From: Lacinutrix venerupis
Lineage (GTDB): Bacteria; Bacteroidota; Bacteroidia; Flavobacteriales; Flavobacteriaceae
Assembly (NCBI RefSeq): GCF_003663945.1
Contig: NZ_RCCH01000003.1
Coordinates: forward strand, 62,001-126,000
Length of the DNA: 64,000 nt
Reading direction: 5' to 3'
A program made the position numbers and the translations under genes. This document shows positions 10,103 through 19,299 of this stretch, piece by piece. Numbering within the stretch: position 1 is the first letter of the stretch; every line of letters begins with the position of its first letter. The notes beneath the pieces are model-generated. The model was not told the DNA's origin. It saw nothing but the letters and a program-made list of their open reading frames with translations, and did not search any database.

Positions 10103-10951
10103 ATGACAATTTTCACCCAAAAATCTAAAATACAAGACTATATTTCTACAGAGAAATTAAAAGGAAAAACTTTTGGTTTTGTCCCAACTATGGGCGCTTT
10201 ACACAAAGGTCATTTGTCCTTAGTTAAAAAAGCACTAAAAGAAAATGATGTTTGCGTGGTTAGTATTTTTGTTAACCCTACACAGTTTGATAATGCTGAT
10301 GATTTAAAAAAATATCCAAGAACTTTAGATGATGATGTGTCTCTTTTAAAAACCGTATCTAAAAATATTTTAGTTTATGCGCCAAGTGTAGACGATATTT
10401 ACGAAGGTAATACAAAAGCAGAACACTTTATTTTTGATGGTTTAGAGCATGAAATGGAAGGAAAATTTCGTGATGGTCATTTTGATGGTGTTGGCACAAT
10501 TGTAAAAAAGTTTTTTGAAATTGTAACTCCAGACAAAGCTTATTTTGGAGAAAAAGACTTTCAGCAATTGGCGATTATAAAAAAATTAGTTGAGAAACAT
10601 AATATACCAGTAATTGTAAAAGGCTGTGAAATTTATCGAGAAGTCAGTGGTTTAGCATATAGTTCTAGAAATGCAAGGTTAAAACCAGAATATAAAAAAG
10701 CAGCTCCTTTTATTTACAAAACATTAAGTACTGCCAAAGAAAAGTTTGGCACAAAAAGTGCTAAAGAAGTAACGGAATGGGCTGAAAAACAATTTGCTAA
10801 AAATAAGTTCTTAGAACTAGAATATTTTATAATTGCAGATGTTGACACCCTAAAGCCAGTAAAAAGAAAATCTAAAACAAAAACCTATCGTGCGTTTGTT
10901 GCTGCCTATGCAGATGACATAAGATTAATAGATAATTTAGCACTTAATTAA
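10103..10951 (+). CDS. panC: Pantothenate synthetase (pantoate--beta-alanine ligase)
   Basis: 282 aa from the ATG at 10103. It joins pantoate and beta-alanine with ATP to give pantothenate, the precursor of coenzyme A. Motifs: [10 protein letters not shown] (28-37, with His34 and His37 of the HIGH-type nucleotide site), IFVNPTQF for pantoate binding, GEKDFQQL and the KMSKS-like SSRNARL. The ATG at 10073 would add ten residues (MFASVNFILK) but overlaps the -7 box. panD, which makes the beta-alanine, follows 13 bp later. Confidence 0.97.
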   Translation: MTIFTQKSKIQDYISTEKLKGKTFGFVPTMGALHKGHLSLVKKALKENDVCVVSIFVNPTQFDNADDLKKYPRTLDDDVSLLKTVSKNILVYAPSVDDIYEGNTKAEHFIFDGLEHEMEGKFRDGHFDGVGTIVKKFFEIVTPDKAYFGEKDFQQLAIIKKLVEKHNIPVIVKGCEIYREVSGLAYSSRNARLKPEYKKAAPFIYKTLSTAKEKFGTKSAKEVTEWAEKQFAKNKFLELEYFIIADVDTLKPVKRKSKTKTYRAFVAAYADDIRLIDNLALN

Positions 10952-10952
10952 T

Positions 10953-10960
10953 TACCTTTG
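10953..10960 (+). promoter_or_regulatory. -7 promoter box 4 nt before the panD start
   Basis: TACCTTTG is an exact match, followed by CACT and then the panD ATG. The transcript would begin at or next to the A of the ATG, so panD may be read from a leaderless mRNA besides any panC read-through. Confidence 0.5.
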
Positions 10961-10964
10961 CACT

Positions 10965-11315
10965 ATGCAAATACAAGTAGTAAAATCTAAAATTCACAGA
11001 GTAAAAGTAACAGGAGCAGACCTTAATTACATTGGTAGTATTACTATTGATGAGGATTTAATGGATGCGGCTAATATTGTACAGGGAGAAAAAGTACAAA
11101 TCGTTAATAATAATAACGGAGCACGTTTAGAAACTTATGCAATTCCTGGGCCACGAAACAGTGGAGAGATAACATTAAATGGAGCAGCGGCACGATTAGT
11201 GTCTCCAGGAGATGTATTAATTTTAATAACCTATGGCTTTATGGATATTGAAGAAGCTAAAGTATTTAAGCCTTCATTAGTTTTCCCGGATGAAGCAACT
11301 AATTTATTAAAATAA
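10965..11315 (+). CDS. panD: Aspartate 1-decarboxylase proenzyme
   Basis: 116 aa, normal length. It decarboxylates L-aspartate to beta-alanine, the substrate of the adjacent PanC. The self-cleavage site is at YIGSIT: Gly24-Ser25, where Ser25 becomes the pyruvoyl cofactor, at the same position as in the E. coli enzyme. RLETYAI and the conserved GAAARL segment are present. The start is fixed by the [13 protein letters not shown]-terminus usual for the family. Confidence 0.97.
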   Translation: MQIQVVKSKIHRVKVTGADLNYIGSITIDEDLMDAANIVQGEKVQIVNNNNGARLETYAIPGPRNSGEITLNGAAARLVSPGDVLILITYGFMDIEEAKVFKPSLVFPDEATNLLK

Positions 11316-11318
11316 AAA

Positions 11319-12272
11319 TTGAATAAATCCATAATAAAAACATTAAAAATTTTGCTCCCAATTCTGTTGGGAGTTTTTTTAATATGGTATTCTTTATCTA
11401 AAATTTCTATTGATGAATTGATAGAACATTTTAAAACAGCAAACTACTTTTATATTATCTTAGGTGTTGTATTAGGACTGTTAAGTCATTTGTCTAGAGC
11501 TTATAGGTGGTTATTTCAATTAGAACCATTAGGTTATAAAGTAAAATTTGGAAACAGCTTAATGGCTGTTTTTGCTACCTATTTAATAAACTACACTATT
11601 CCAAGAGCAGGAGAAGTTGCAAGAGCTACAATTTTAACAAATTATGAAGGTGTGCCTTTTGAAAAAGGTTTTGGAACCATAGTAGCAGAGCGTGTTGCCG
11701 ATGTTATTGTAATGCTGCTTATTATCGTTATTACTTTGTTTTTAGAGTTTAATTTTATTTATAATTTTTTTATAGATAAGTTTAATCCAATTAAAGTAAT
11801 TACCGCTTTTATAATCCTTTTAGGAATGGGATTATTTTTTCTTTTTTATATAAGAAAAAGCACATCTAAAATAGCATTAAAAATAAAATCATTTGTAAAC
11901 GGACTTATTGAAGGTGCATTAAGTATTTTCAAGATGAAGAAAAAATGGGCTTTCATATTTCACACTTTGTTTATTTGGGGAATGTATGTGCTTATGTTTT
12001 ATGTAACAAGTTTCGCTATTACAGGTTTGCAACCTATTCCATTTGGTGCTATTTTAATAGGTTTTATTGCGGCAAGTTTTAGTATTGCAGCAACAAATGG
12101 AGGTTTAGGTTCTTATCCTGTAGCTGTTTTTGGAGCATTTGCAATTTTTTCTATTCCAGAAGAACCAAGTATAGCATTTGGTTGGATAATGTGGAGTTCT
12201 CAAACCGCAATGATTATTATTTTGGGTGGTCTGTCTCTATTATTTTTACCTATATATAATAGAAAGAAATAA
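11319..12272 (+). CDS. UPF0104/LPG-synthase-TM flippase-like integral membrane protein
   Basis: 317 aa with about eight hydrophobic helices. It resembles the lysylphosphatidylglycerol synthase transmembrane/flippase-like family: LLSHLSRAYRWLF near residue 57, NYTIPRAGEVARA near 90, then TIVAERVADVIVML. The soluble aminoacyl-transferase domain of MprF is absent, so lipid transport is more likely than lipid modification (inference). The start is TTG at 11319, 3 bp after the panD stop; no in-frame ATG lies ahead of the first helix, so a non-ATG start is needed. It is cotranscribed with panCD, though no link to coenzyme A is known. Confidence 0.8.
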   Translation: MNKSIIKTLKILLPILLGVFLIWYSLSKISIDELIEHFKTANYFYIILGVVLGLLSHLSRAYRWLFQLEPLGYKVKFGNSLMAVFATYLINYTIPRAGEVARATILTNYEGVPFEKGFGTIVAERVADVIVMLLIIVITLFLEFNFIYNFFIDKFNPIKVITAFIILLGMGLFFLFYIRKSTSKIALKIKSFVNGLIEGALSIFKMKKKWAFIFHTLFIWGMYVLMFYVTSFAITGLQPIPFGAILIGFIAASFSIAATNGGLGSYPVAVFGAFAIFSIPEEPSIAFGWIMWSSQTAMIIILGGLSLLFLPIYNRKK

Positions 12273-12308
12273 TTTGTACATTGCATTTCTAATTTTATAT
12301 TTCTTATC

Positions 12309-13454
12309 ATGAAAAATATTTTATACCTATTTGCTATCTTTTTTTCAGTTCAATTTATTGATGCACAAGTCACTTATAAAAATTTTAATTCTGAATTATT
12401 AGGTGAAGCCAGAGAGGTGAAAATTCAACTACCAAGAAGCTATAATTCTAGTGACAAAAGTTACCCGATAGTTGTAGTTTTAGATGGAGATTATATGTTT
12501 GAAATAGTTGCAGGAAATGTAGAATATGCAGCATATTGGGAAGATATTCCAGAAGCTATAGTTGTAGGGATTAATCAGTTTAATAAACGTGATGATGATA
12601 CGCTATATTCTGAGTTAAATTCTTTGCCAATGGAAACTGGTGCAGCTTTTTTCGATTTTATAGGCCAAGAGCTTATTCCGTATATCGAAAAAACCTACAG
12701 AACAGAAAAATTTAAAGTAGCAGTTGGGCATGGTATTACTGCAAATTTCATTAATTATTATTTGTTAAAAGAAATACCGTTATTTAATGCTTACGTAAGT
12801 TTAAGTCCAGATATGGCTCCAGATATGCAAGCTTTTTTAACCGAGAGACTTCCTAATATTACTACAAAAACATTTTATTATTTAGCTACTTCTAATAACG
12901 ACGTTAAAGATATTCAAGCACAAACCGAGGCATTAAATACTGCTATAAAAGGTATAAATAACGAAAGTGTTTTAAGTACATTCGATAATTTTGAAGGACC
13001 TACACATTATTCTCTTCCAGCACACGCTATACCAAAGGCGTTAGAAGATATCTTTTTTGTTTTTAGACCAATATCTAAACAAGAATATAAAGACACTATT
13101 TTAAAATTAGAAGGTTCTCCAGTAGATTATTTAGTAGAAAAGTATGAAACAATTGAAGACCTTTTTGGTTTAAATAAGCAAATTCTTATTAACGATTTTA
13201 GAGCAATTGCTGCTGCAATTAAAAAAACCGAAAAGTATGAGTATTTTGAAGCTTTAGGGAAATTAGCAAGAAAAGAATATCCAAATACACTTTTAGGAAA
13301 TTATTATTTAGGGCGTTTTTATGAAGAAACAGGGAACCCTAAAAAAGCAATGAAAACATATCAATCGGCTTATATTTTAGAAGAAGCTGGTGGTATTACA
13401 AAGGATCATGTTTTAGAGCTTTCAGAACAAATTAAAGCAGACTTTGGGTACTAA
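12309..13454 (+). CDS. Esterase D-like alpha/beta-hydrolase lacking the nucleophile serine, with TPR-like tail
   Basis: 381 aa, exported (signal peptide ending FIDAQ). The fold is that of the Esterase D/IroE family: YPIVVVLDGDYMF near 52-64, IVVGINQ at 84-90, IPYIEKTYRT, then the elbow AVGHGIT at 138-144. There the expected GHSxGG has Gly142 in place of the nucleophilic Ser. The His-loop (FEGPTHYSLP) remains. The last 100 residues look like TPR helices (GNYYLGRFYEETGNPKKAMKTYQSAY). Hydrolase activity is therefore doubtful; it may be a binding or assembly protein. Its stop overlaps the radA start by one base (TAATG). Confidence 0.75.
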   Translation: MKNILYLFAIFFSVQFIDAQVTYKNFNSELLGEAREVKIQLPRSYNSSDKSYPIVVVLDGDYMFEIVAGNVEYAAYWEDIPEAIVVGINQFNKRDDDTLYSELNSLPMETGAAFFDFIGQELIPYIEKTYRTEKFKVAVGHGITANFINYYLLKEIPLFNAYVSLSPDMAPDMQAFLTERLPNITTKTFYYLATSNNDVKDIQAQTEALNTAIKGINNESVLSTFDNFEGPTHYSLPAHAIPKALEDIFFVFRPISKQEYKDTILKLEGSPVDYLVEKYETIEDLFGLNKQILINDFRAIAAAIKKTEKYEYFEALGKLARKEYPNTLLGNYYLGRFYEETGNPKKAMKTYQSAYILEEAGGITKDHVLELSEQIKADFGY

Positions 13455-14812
13455 TGGCAAAAGTTAAAACTACTTTTTTTTGTCAAAGTTGTGGTACGCA
13501 ATATTCTAAATGGCAAGGACAATGTACAGCTTGTAAAGAGTGGAATACAATTGTAGAAGAGGTTGTGCAAAAACCAGAAAAAAACGATTGGAAAACATCA
13601 ACAAATACTCAAAAACGTGTTTCGAAACCGTTAACAATAAAACAAATAGATTCATCTAAAGAAGCGAGATTAGATACTTTAGATGCAGAATTTAATCGCG
13701 TTTTAGGAGGCGGAATTGTACCAGGTTCCTTAACGCTTTTAGGTGGCGAACCAGGTATAGGTAAAAGTACATTACTGCTTCAAATATCTCTTAAATTACC
13801 ATATAAAACACTTTATGTCTCTGGAGAAGAAAGCCAGAAACAAATAAAAATGCGTGCAGAACGTATTAATCCAGATAACGAAAGTTGTTACATTTTAACA
13901 GAAACAAAAACGCAGAATATATTTAAGCAAATTGAAGCTTTAGAACCAGATATTGTTATAATAGATTCCATTCAAACGCTGCATAGCGATTATATAGAAT
14001 CGTCAAGCGGAAGTATTTCTCAAATAAAAGAATGCACTACGGAGCTTATTAAATTTGCTAAAGAAACTAATACACCTGTTGTTTTGATTGGTCATATTAC
14101 AAAAGATGGCAACATTGCTGGACCAAAAATTTTAGAACACATGGTAGATACTGTGTTACAATTTGAAGGCGATCGTAATCACGTATTTAGAATTTTAAGA
14201 GCACAAAAAAACCGTTTTGGTTCCACGCATGAACTTGGTATTTACGAAATGCAAGGATCAGGTTTACGAGAAGTAAGTAACCCAAGCGAAATTTTAATTT
14301 CTAAAAAAGACGAAGAACTTTCTGGTAACGCAATTGCGGCAACTTTAGAAGGTATGCGACCTTTAATGATAGAAGTTCAAGCCTTGGTAAGTACAGCCGT
14401 TTATGGTACGCCACAACGAAGCGCAACTGGATTTAATGCAAAAAGACTAAACATGCTTTTAGCTGTTTTAGAGAAAAGAGCAGGTTTTCGTTTAGGTGCA
14501 AAGGATGTGTTTTTAAACATTACTGGTGGTATAAATGTAGACGATCCAGCAATAGACTTAGCGGTAGTAGCAGCAATATTATCTTCAAATGAAGACGAGG
14601 CATTACAAGCCAATTATTGTTTTGCGGCAGAGGTTGGTTTATCTGGAGAAATACGTCCGGTACAACGTGTAGAACAACGTATTCTTGAGGCCGAAAAACT
14701 AGGGTTTTCAGCCATATTTGTTTCAAAATATAATAAGATTTCTCTAAAAGATACTTCAATAAAAATTCAGCTAATTTCTAAGATTGAAGATTTGGTAAAT
14801 TTTATAGTTTAA
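13454..14812 (+). CDS. radA: DNA repair protein RadA (Sms)
   Basis: 452 aa. RecA-related ATPase that drives branch migration of recombination intermediates. Domains in order: C4 zinc finger (Cys10, Cys13, Cys24, Cys27), RecA-like core with Walker A GEPGIGKST (98-106) and IIDSIQTL as Walker B, the RadA-specific KNRFG motif (252-256), and a Lon-like C-terminal domain (TGGINVDDPAIDLAV). It starts on the overlapping TAATG with the esterase-like gene, indicating translational coupling, and is followed by a strong terminator. Confidence 0.97.
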   Translation: MAKVKTTFFCQSCGTQYSKWQGQCTACKEWNTIVEEVVQKPEKNDWKTSTNTQKRVSKPLTIKQIDSSKEARLDTLDAEFNRVLGGGIVPGSLTLLGGEPGIGKSTLLLQISLKLPYKTLYVSGEESQKQIKMRAERINPDNESCYILTETKTQNIFKQIEALEPDIVIIDSIQTLHSDYIESSSGSISQIKECTTELIKFAKETNTPVVLIGHITKDGNIAGPKILEHMVDTVLQFEGDRNHVFRILRAQKNRFGSTHELGIYEMQGSGLREVSNPSEILISKKDEELSGNAIAATLEGMRPLMIEVQALVSTAVYGTPQRSATGFNAKRLNMLLAVLEKRAGFRLGAKDVFLNITGGINVDDPAIDLAVVAAILSSNEDEALQANYCFAAEVGLSGEIRPVQRVEQRILEAEKLGFSAIFVSKYNKISLKDTSIKIQLISKIEDLVNFIV

Positions 14813-14815
14813 AAT

Positions 14816-14852
14816 AAAAGCTTCAGTGTAATTTTATACTGAAGCTTTTTTT
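14816..14852 (+). terminator. Rho-independent terminator after radA
   Basis: AAGCTTCAGT and ACTGAAGCTT pair across a 10-nt loop, followed by seven T. It closes the panC-radA gene run. Confidence 0.9.
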
Positions 14853-14917
14853 ATACATAAAACCACTCTTTTAAACAGAATTTCTTAATTTCGCTTTTCA
14901 TATTGAAATTATAAGAA

Positions 14918-17900
14918 ATGAGCACAGGATTTCCTGAATATAAAGGACTTAACTTACCAAACGTAGCAAAAGAAATTTTAACGTATTGGCAAGAAAATAA
15001 CATTTTCGAAAAAAGTATAACAACTAGAGAAAACGCAGAACCTTATGTGTTTTTCGAAGGTCCACCAAGTGCAAACGGTTTACCAGGAGTACACCACGTA
15101 TTGGCGCGTGCTATAAAAGATATTTTTCCACGATATAAAACCATGAAAGGTTACCAAGTAAAGCGAAAAGCTGGTTGGGATACACATGGATTACCAATAG
15201 AACTTGGTGTAGAAAAAGAATTAGGTATTACAAAAGAAGATATTGGTAAAACCATTTCTGTAGAAGACTATAATGCAGCTTGCCGTAAAGCCGTAATGCG
15301 CTACACAGACGTTTGGAATAACTTAACTCAAAAAATGGGTTATTGGGTAGATATGGATGATCCATACATTACCTACGAACCAAAATATATGGAGTCTGTT
15401 TGGTGGTTGTTAAAAGAAATTTACTCTAAAAACTTGATGTATAAAGGTTATACAATACAGCCTTATTCACCAAAAGCAGGAACTGGTTTAAGCTCGCATG
15501 AGGTTAACCAACCTGGAGCTTACCAAGATGTTACAGACACTACAGTCGTTGCTCAATTTAAAGCCATAGAAAATACACTTCCAGATTTTTTACAAAACGA
15601 AGGCGATATTCATTTTATAGCTTGGACAACAACACCTTGGACATTGCCAAGTAATACAGCATTAACAGTAGGTCCAAAAATTGATTATGTTTTAGTAGAA
15701 ACTTATAACCAATACACATTCAAACCTATGAATGTTATTTTGGCAAAACCTTTAGTTAATAAACAGTTTGATGGGAAATTTAAAAGAGTTGAAGAAAAAG
15801 CAACACTTTTAGAATATAAAGATGGCGATAAAAAAATTCCATATTTTGTAGTAAAAGAATTTAAAGGAAAAGACCTTGTTGGTATTAAATACGAACAGCT
15901 TTTACCATATGCCTTGCCAAATGACAATCCCGAAAATGCATTTAGAGTAATCTCTGGAGATTTTGTAACTACCGAAGACGGTACAGGTATTGTACACACA
16001 GCACCAACTTTTGGAGCAGATGATGCCTTAGTTGCAAAACAAGCAACACCAGAAGTGCCACCAATGTTGGTAAAAGATGAAAACGATAACTTAGTACCAC
16101 TTGTAGATTTACAAGGTAAATTTAGACCAGAAATGGCAGAATTTGCTGGTAAGTACGTTAAAAACGAATATTATAAAGATGGAGAAGCGCCAGAACGTTC
16201 TATAGATGTTGAGCTAGCCATTAAATTAAAAGAAGAAAACAAAGCCTTTAAGGTAGAAAAATACAAGCACAACTACCCACATTGCTGGCGTACAGATAAA
16301 CCAATATTGTACTATCCATTAGACTCTTGGTTTATTAAAATTACAGACGTAAAAGGTCGTATGCACGAACTTAATACAGGTATCAATTGGAAACCAAAAT
16401 CAACAGGCGAAGGCCGTTTTGGTAACTGGATAGCAAACGCAAACGATTGGAATTTATCTCGATCTCGTTATTGGGGAATTCCATTACCAATATGGAGAAC
16501 AGAAGATGGTAAAGAAGAAATTTGTATTGGTTCTGTTGAAGAATTAAAAGCCGAAATGAAACGTTCTGTTGAGGCTGGCATTATGAAGGCTGATATTTTT
16601 GAAGATTTTGAAGTTGGAAACAATTCTGAAGAAAACTACGCTAAGTTAGATCTTCATAAAAATATAGTTGATGATATTGTACTGGTTTCAAAAAGTGGGC
16701 AACCAATGAAACGTGAGGCAGATTTAATAGATGTTTGGTTCGACTCTGGTTCTATGCCTTATGCACAATGGCATTATCCTTTTGAAAACAAGGAAAAAAT
16801 AGACGAAAACAAATCGTTTCCAGCAGATTTTATTGCCGAAGGTGTAGACCAAACACGTGGTTGGTTCTATACGCTTCATGCTATTGGAACTATGGTTTTC
16901 GATTCTGTAGCCTATAAAAATGTAGTGTCTAACGGATTGGTTTTAGATAAAAACGGACAGAAAATGTCTAAGCGTTTAGGTAATGCTACAGATCCTTTTG
17001 AAACTTTAGATACTTATGGAGCAGATGCCACACGTTGGTACATGATTGCAAACGCAAATCCGTGGGATAATTTAAAATTCGATTTAGATGGTATAGAAGA
17101 AGTAAAACGTAAGTTTTTTGGTACACTGTATAACACTTATTCTTTCTTTAGTTTATATACAAACTTAGATAAGTTTTCTTATGCAGAAGATGATATCGCT
17201 TTAAACGAAAGACCAGAATTAGACCGTTGGATTCTATCAGAATTACACACATTAATTCAAAAAGTAGATGAGTATTATGCAGAGTATGAACCTACAAAAG
17301 CAGCGCGTGCCATTTCAAACTTTACACAAGATTATTTAAGTAATTGGTATGTACGTTTAAGTAGAAGACGTTTCTGGAAAGGTGATTACCAGCAAGATAA
17401 AATTTCTGCTTACCAAACATTATACACTTGTATGTTAACCATAGCTAAACTTGGCGCACCAATTGCACCATTTTTTATGGATAAACTTTACTTAGATTTA
17501 ACAAAAGCGACACATACAGAATCATTTGAAAGTATACATTTGGCAAAGTTTCCAGAGAGCGATAGTAGCTTTATAGATAAAGCCTTAGAACGTAAAATGG
17601 AAGCTGCGCAAACCATTTCATCTTTAGTGTTATCATTACGTGCTAAAGAGAAAATAAAAGTAAGACAACCATTACAAAAAATAATGATTCCTATAGATTC
17701 TAAAGAACAAAAGGAAGAGATTTTAGCAGTGGCAGATTTAATAAAAAGTGAAGTAAATATTAAAGAAGTTGAGCTTTTAGAAGATGCATCAGATATCTTG
17801 GTAAAACAAATTAAGCCTAATTTTAAAGCATTAGGACCACGTTTTGGTAAAGATATGAAGTTGATTGCCAGTGAGATAAGTAAAATGACATCAGAAGACA

Positions 17901-18322
17901 TAAAAAAAATAGAACAAAATGGTAGTCTTGATGTCGATTGTAATGGAAAAATCATTAATTTGGAACTAAGTGATGTAGAGATTACATCGCAAGATATAGA
18001 AGGATGGCTTGTAGCAAATGAAGGAGCAATAACAGTAGCTCTAGACGTTACAATTACTGATGAATTACGCGAAGAAGGTATTGCACGTGAGCTCGTAAAC
18101 CGTATTCAAAATTTACGTAAAGATTCCGGATTTGAAGTAACAGATAGAATTTCTGTACAATTGCAAGACGATAAACAAATTGCTCAAGCTGTAAAAACAA
18201 ATTTAGAATATATCAAGGCAGAAACATTAACAGATAACCTTGATGTTGTAGAACAGATGGATAATGGTATAGATATTGCTTTCGATAATATAAATACAAA
18301 GTTATTTATCACAAAAAATTAA
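14918..18322 (+). CDS. ileS: Isoleucine--tRNA ligase, type with swapped GxHH signature
   Basis: 1134 aa, longer than the roughly 940 aa E. coli enzyme and fitting the eukaryote-like IleRS2 group. It charges tRNA-Ile. The class I HIGH motif reads GVHH (57-60, in PGVHHVLA), i.e. first and third positions swapped; KMSKR is at 682-686. WDTHGLPIE and the editing-domain TTPWTLPSNTA are present. Known work on IleRS2 links the GxHH form to mupirocin hyper-resistance. The TraR/DksA-like gene follows 4 bp later. A weak -7 box (TAATTTCG) is at 14886-14893. Confidence 0.97.
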   Translation: MSTGFPEYKGLNLPNVAKEILTYWQENNIFEKSITTRENAEPYVFFEGPPSANGLPGVHHVLARAIKDIFPRYKTMKGYQVKRKAGWDTHGLPIELGVEKELGITKEDIGKTISVEDYNAACRKAVMRYTDVWNNLTQKMGYWVDMDDPYITYEPKYMESVWWLLKEIYSKNLMYKGYTIQPYSPKAGTGLSSHEVNQPGAYQDVTDTTVVAQFKAIENTLPDFLQNEGDIHFIAWTTTPWTLPSNTALTVGPKIDYVLVETYNQYTFKPMNVILAKPLVNKQFDGKFKRVEEKATLLEYKDGDKKIPYFVVKEFKGKDLVGIKYEQLLPYALPNDNPENAFRVISGDFVTTEDGTGIVHTAPTFGADDALVAKQATPEVPPMLVKDENDNLVPLVDLQGKFRPEMAEFAGKYVKNEYYKDGEAPERSIDVELAIKLKEENKAFKVEKYKHNYPHCWRTDKPILYYPLDSWFIKITDVKGRMHELNTGINWKPKSTGEGRFGNWIANANDWNLSRSRYWGIPLPIWRTEDGKEEICIGSVEELKAEMKRSVEAGIMKADIFEDFEVGNNSEENYAKLDLHKNIVDDIVLVSKSGQPMKREADLIDVWFDSGSMPYAQWHYPFENKEKIDENKSFPADFIAEGVDQTRGWFYTLHAIGTMVFDSVAYKNVVSNGLVLDKNGQKMSKRLGNATDPFETLDTYGADATRWYMIANANPWDNLKFDLDGIEEVKRKFFGTLYNTYSFFSLYTNLDKFSYAEDDIALNERPELDRWILSELHTLIQKVDEYYAEYEPTKAARAISNFTQDYLSNWYVRLSRRRFWKGDYQQDKISAYQTLYTCMLTIAKLGAPIAPFFMDKLYLDLTKATHTESFESIHLAKFPESDSSFIDKALERKMEAAQTISSLVLSLRAKEKIKVRQPLQKIMIPIDSKEQKEEILAVADLIKSEVNIKEVELLEDASDILVKQIKPNFKALGPRFGKDMKLIASEISKMTSEDIKKIEQNGSLDVDCNGKIINLELSDVEITSQDIEGWLVANEGAITVALDVTITDELREEGIARELVNRIQNLRKDSGFEVTDRISVQLQDDKQIAQAVKTNLEYIKAETLTDNLDVVEQMDNGIDIAFDNINTKLFITKN

Positions 18323-18326
18323 TATT

Positions 18327-18713
18327 ATGGCAACAGAAGAACATACAGTAAGATATTCTGATAAAGAATTAGAAAGGTTTAGAGCACTTATTCTTGAAAA
18401 AATAGATCATGCAAAACATGATTTAGAACTTATTAAAAGTGCTTATATGAATGATCATAACAATGGTACAGATGATACTTCTCCGCAATTTAAAGCGTTT
18501 GATGAGGGTAGTGCTGTAATGAGTAAGGAATCTAATTCTGCTTTAGCAATTAGGCAAGAGAAATTTATACGTGATCTTAAAAACGCTCTTATTAGAATAG
18601 AAAATAAAACTTATGGTGTTTGCCGTGTAACAGGTAAATTAATTAATCCTAAGCGTTTAGAATTAGTGCCTCATGCTACACTTAGTATTGAAGCTAAAAA
18701 CATACAGAAATAA
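18327..18713 (+). CDS. TraR/DksA-family protein with degenerate zinc site
   Basis: 128 aa. DksA-type protein expected to enter the RNA polymerase secondary channel and modulate transcription with ppGpp. It has a charged coiled coil (about 10-95), then the C-terminal globular part YGVCRVTGKLINPKRLELVP, which aligns with the zinc finger. Of the four zinc cysteines only Cys99 remains; the others read Thr102, Ser120 and Ala123. Zinc-independent members with lost cysteines are known (Pseudomonas DksA2), so it may be functional. It is 4 bp after ileS, so likely cotranscribed with it. Confidence 0.85.
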   Translation: MATEEHTVRYSDKELERFRALILEKIDHAKHDLELIKSAYMNDHNNGTDDTSPQFKAFDEGSAVMSKESNSALAIRQEKFIRDLKNALIRIENKTYGVCRVTGKLINPKRLELVPHATLSIEAKNIQK

Positions 18714-18737
18714 TATTTAAAATATTTATTTATATAG

Positions 18738-18770
18738 AAAAACGCCAACTAATAAAGTTGGCGTTTTTTT
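18738..18770. terminator. Bidirectional terminator between convergent genes
   Basis: AAAACGCCAACT and AGTTGGCGTTTT pair around a 5-nt loop, with A-run and T-run flanks. It serves the DksA-like gene (+) and the membrane protein gene (-). Confidence 0.9.
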
Positions 18771-18777
18771 ATTTTGT

Positions 18778-19197
18778 TTAGAACCAAACGCTCCATGGAA
18801 TTTTTGCTAGAACTAAAATTAAAGCTAAAGTATAAAATATAGCTAGTGGTTTTAATTTACCGGCTGAGGTTAATTTCTTTTTATGTTTAGAGTAACCTAT
18901 TGTAATAAATGCAACTGCTAAAATCATTGCAACAGGATGCTCAACAACATTAGATCTTAAAACTGAATTGCCCATAATATCTTTCATTGACATTTCACTA
19001 AAATAGTCTTGTGTAAACCATAATATTATTCCAATTAATAATTGAATATGGGATACAATTAATGTAAATAAAGCGATTCTAAAATCTTTAGCCTCATATT
19101 CTTTTTTTCCAAAATACTTAATTAGTGCGTTTGCTGTAGCAATTATCATCATTATAAAAACCAGATATGCCCAGTACGAATGCAACATTTTAATCAT
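18778..19197 (-). CDS. Small four-helix membrane protein with conserved-looking histidines
   Basis: 139 aa, no family I can name with certainty. Four hydrophobic helices (about 7-25, 42-61, 86-101, 115-133). His6, His50, His87 and His105 lie at or near helix ends, a pattern reminiscent of b-type cytochromes or other haem or metal membrane proteins; this is inference from spacing alone. A single-gene unit with its own -7 box at 19223-19230 and a terminator at 18738-18770. Confidence 0.7.
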   Translation of the reverse strand: MIKMLHSYWAYLVFIMMIIATANALIKYFGKKEYEAKDFRIALFTLIVSHIQLLIGIILWFTQDYFSEMSMKDIMGNSVLRSNVVEHPVAMILAVAFITIGYSKHKKKLTSAGKLKPLAIFYTLALILVLAKIPWSVWF

Positions 19198-19222
19198 AGT
19201 TAGTGTTTTTTAGTTGTTTAAA

Positions 19223-19230
19223 CAAATGTA
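19223..19230 (-). promoter_or_regulatory. -7 promoter box for the small membrane protein gene
   Basis: The minus strand reads TACATTTG, an exact TAnnTTTG match, 25 nt before the ATG at 19197. Confidence 0.5.
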
Positions 19231-19246
19231 GTAATAATAAAGGCAT

Positions 19247-19280
19247 AAAAAAACCGCTTCTTTAAAGGAAGCGGTTTTTA
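19247..19280 (-). terminator. Terminator of the TBDT/choice-of-anchor-J operon
   Basis: AAAAACCGCTTC and GAAGCGGTTTTT enclose a 7-nt loop, 20 bp after the stop at 19300, with a T-run on the minus strand. Confidence 0.88.
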
Positions 19281-19299
19281 ATTTTTATGTTATATTTTA

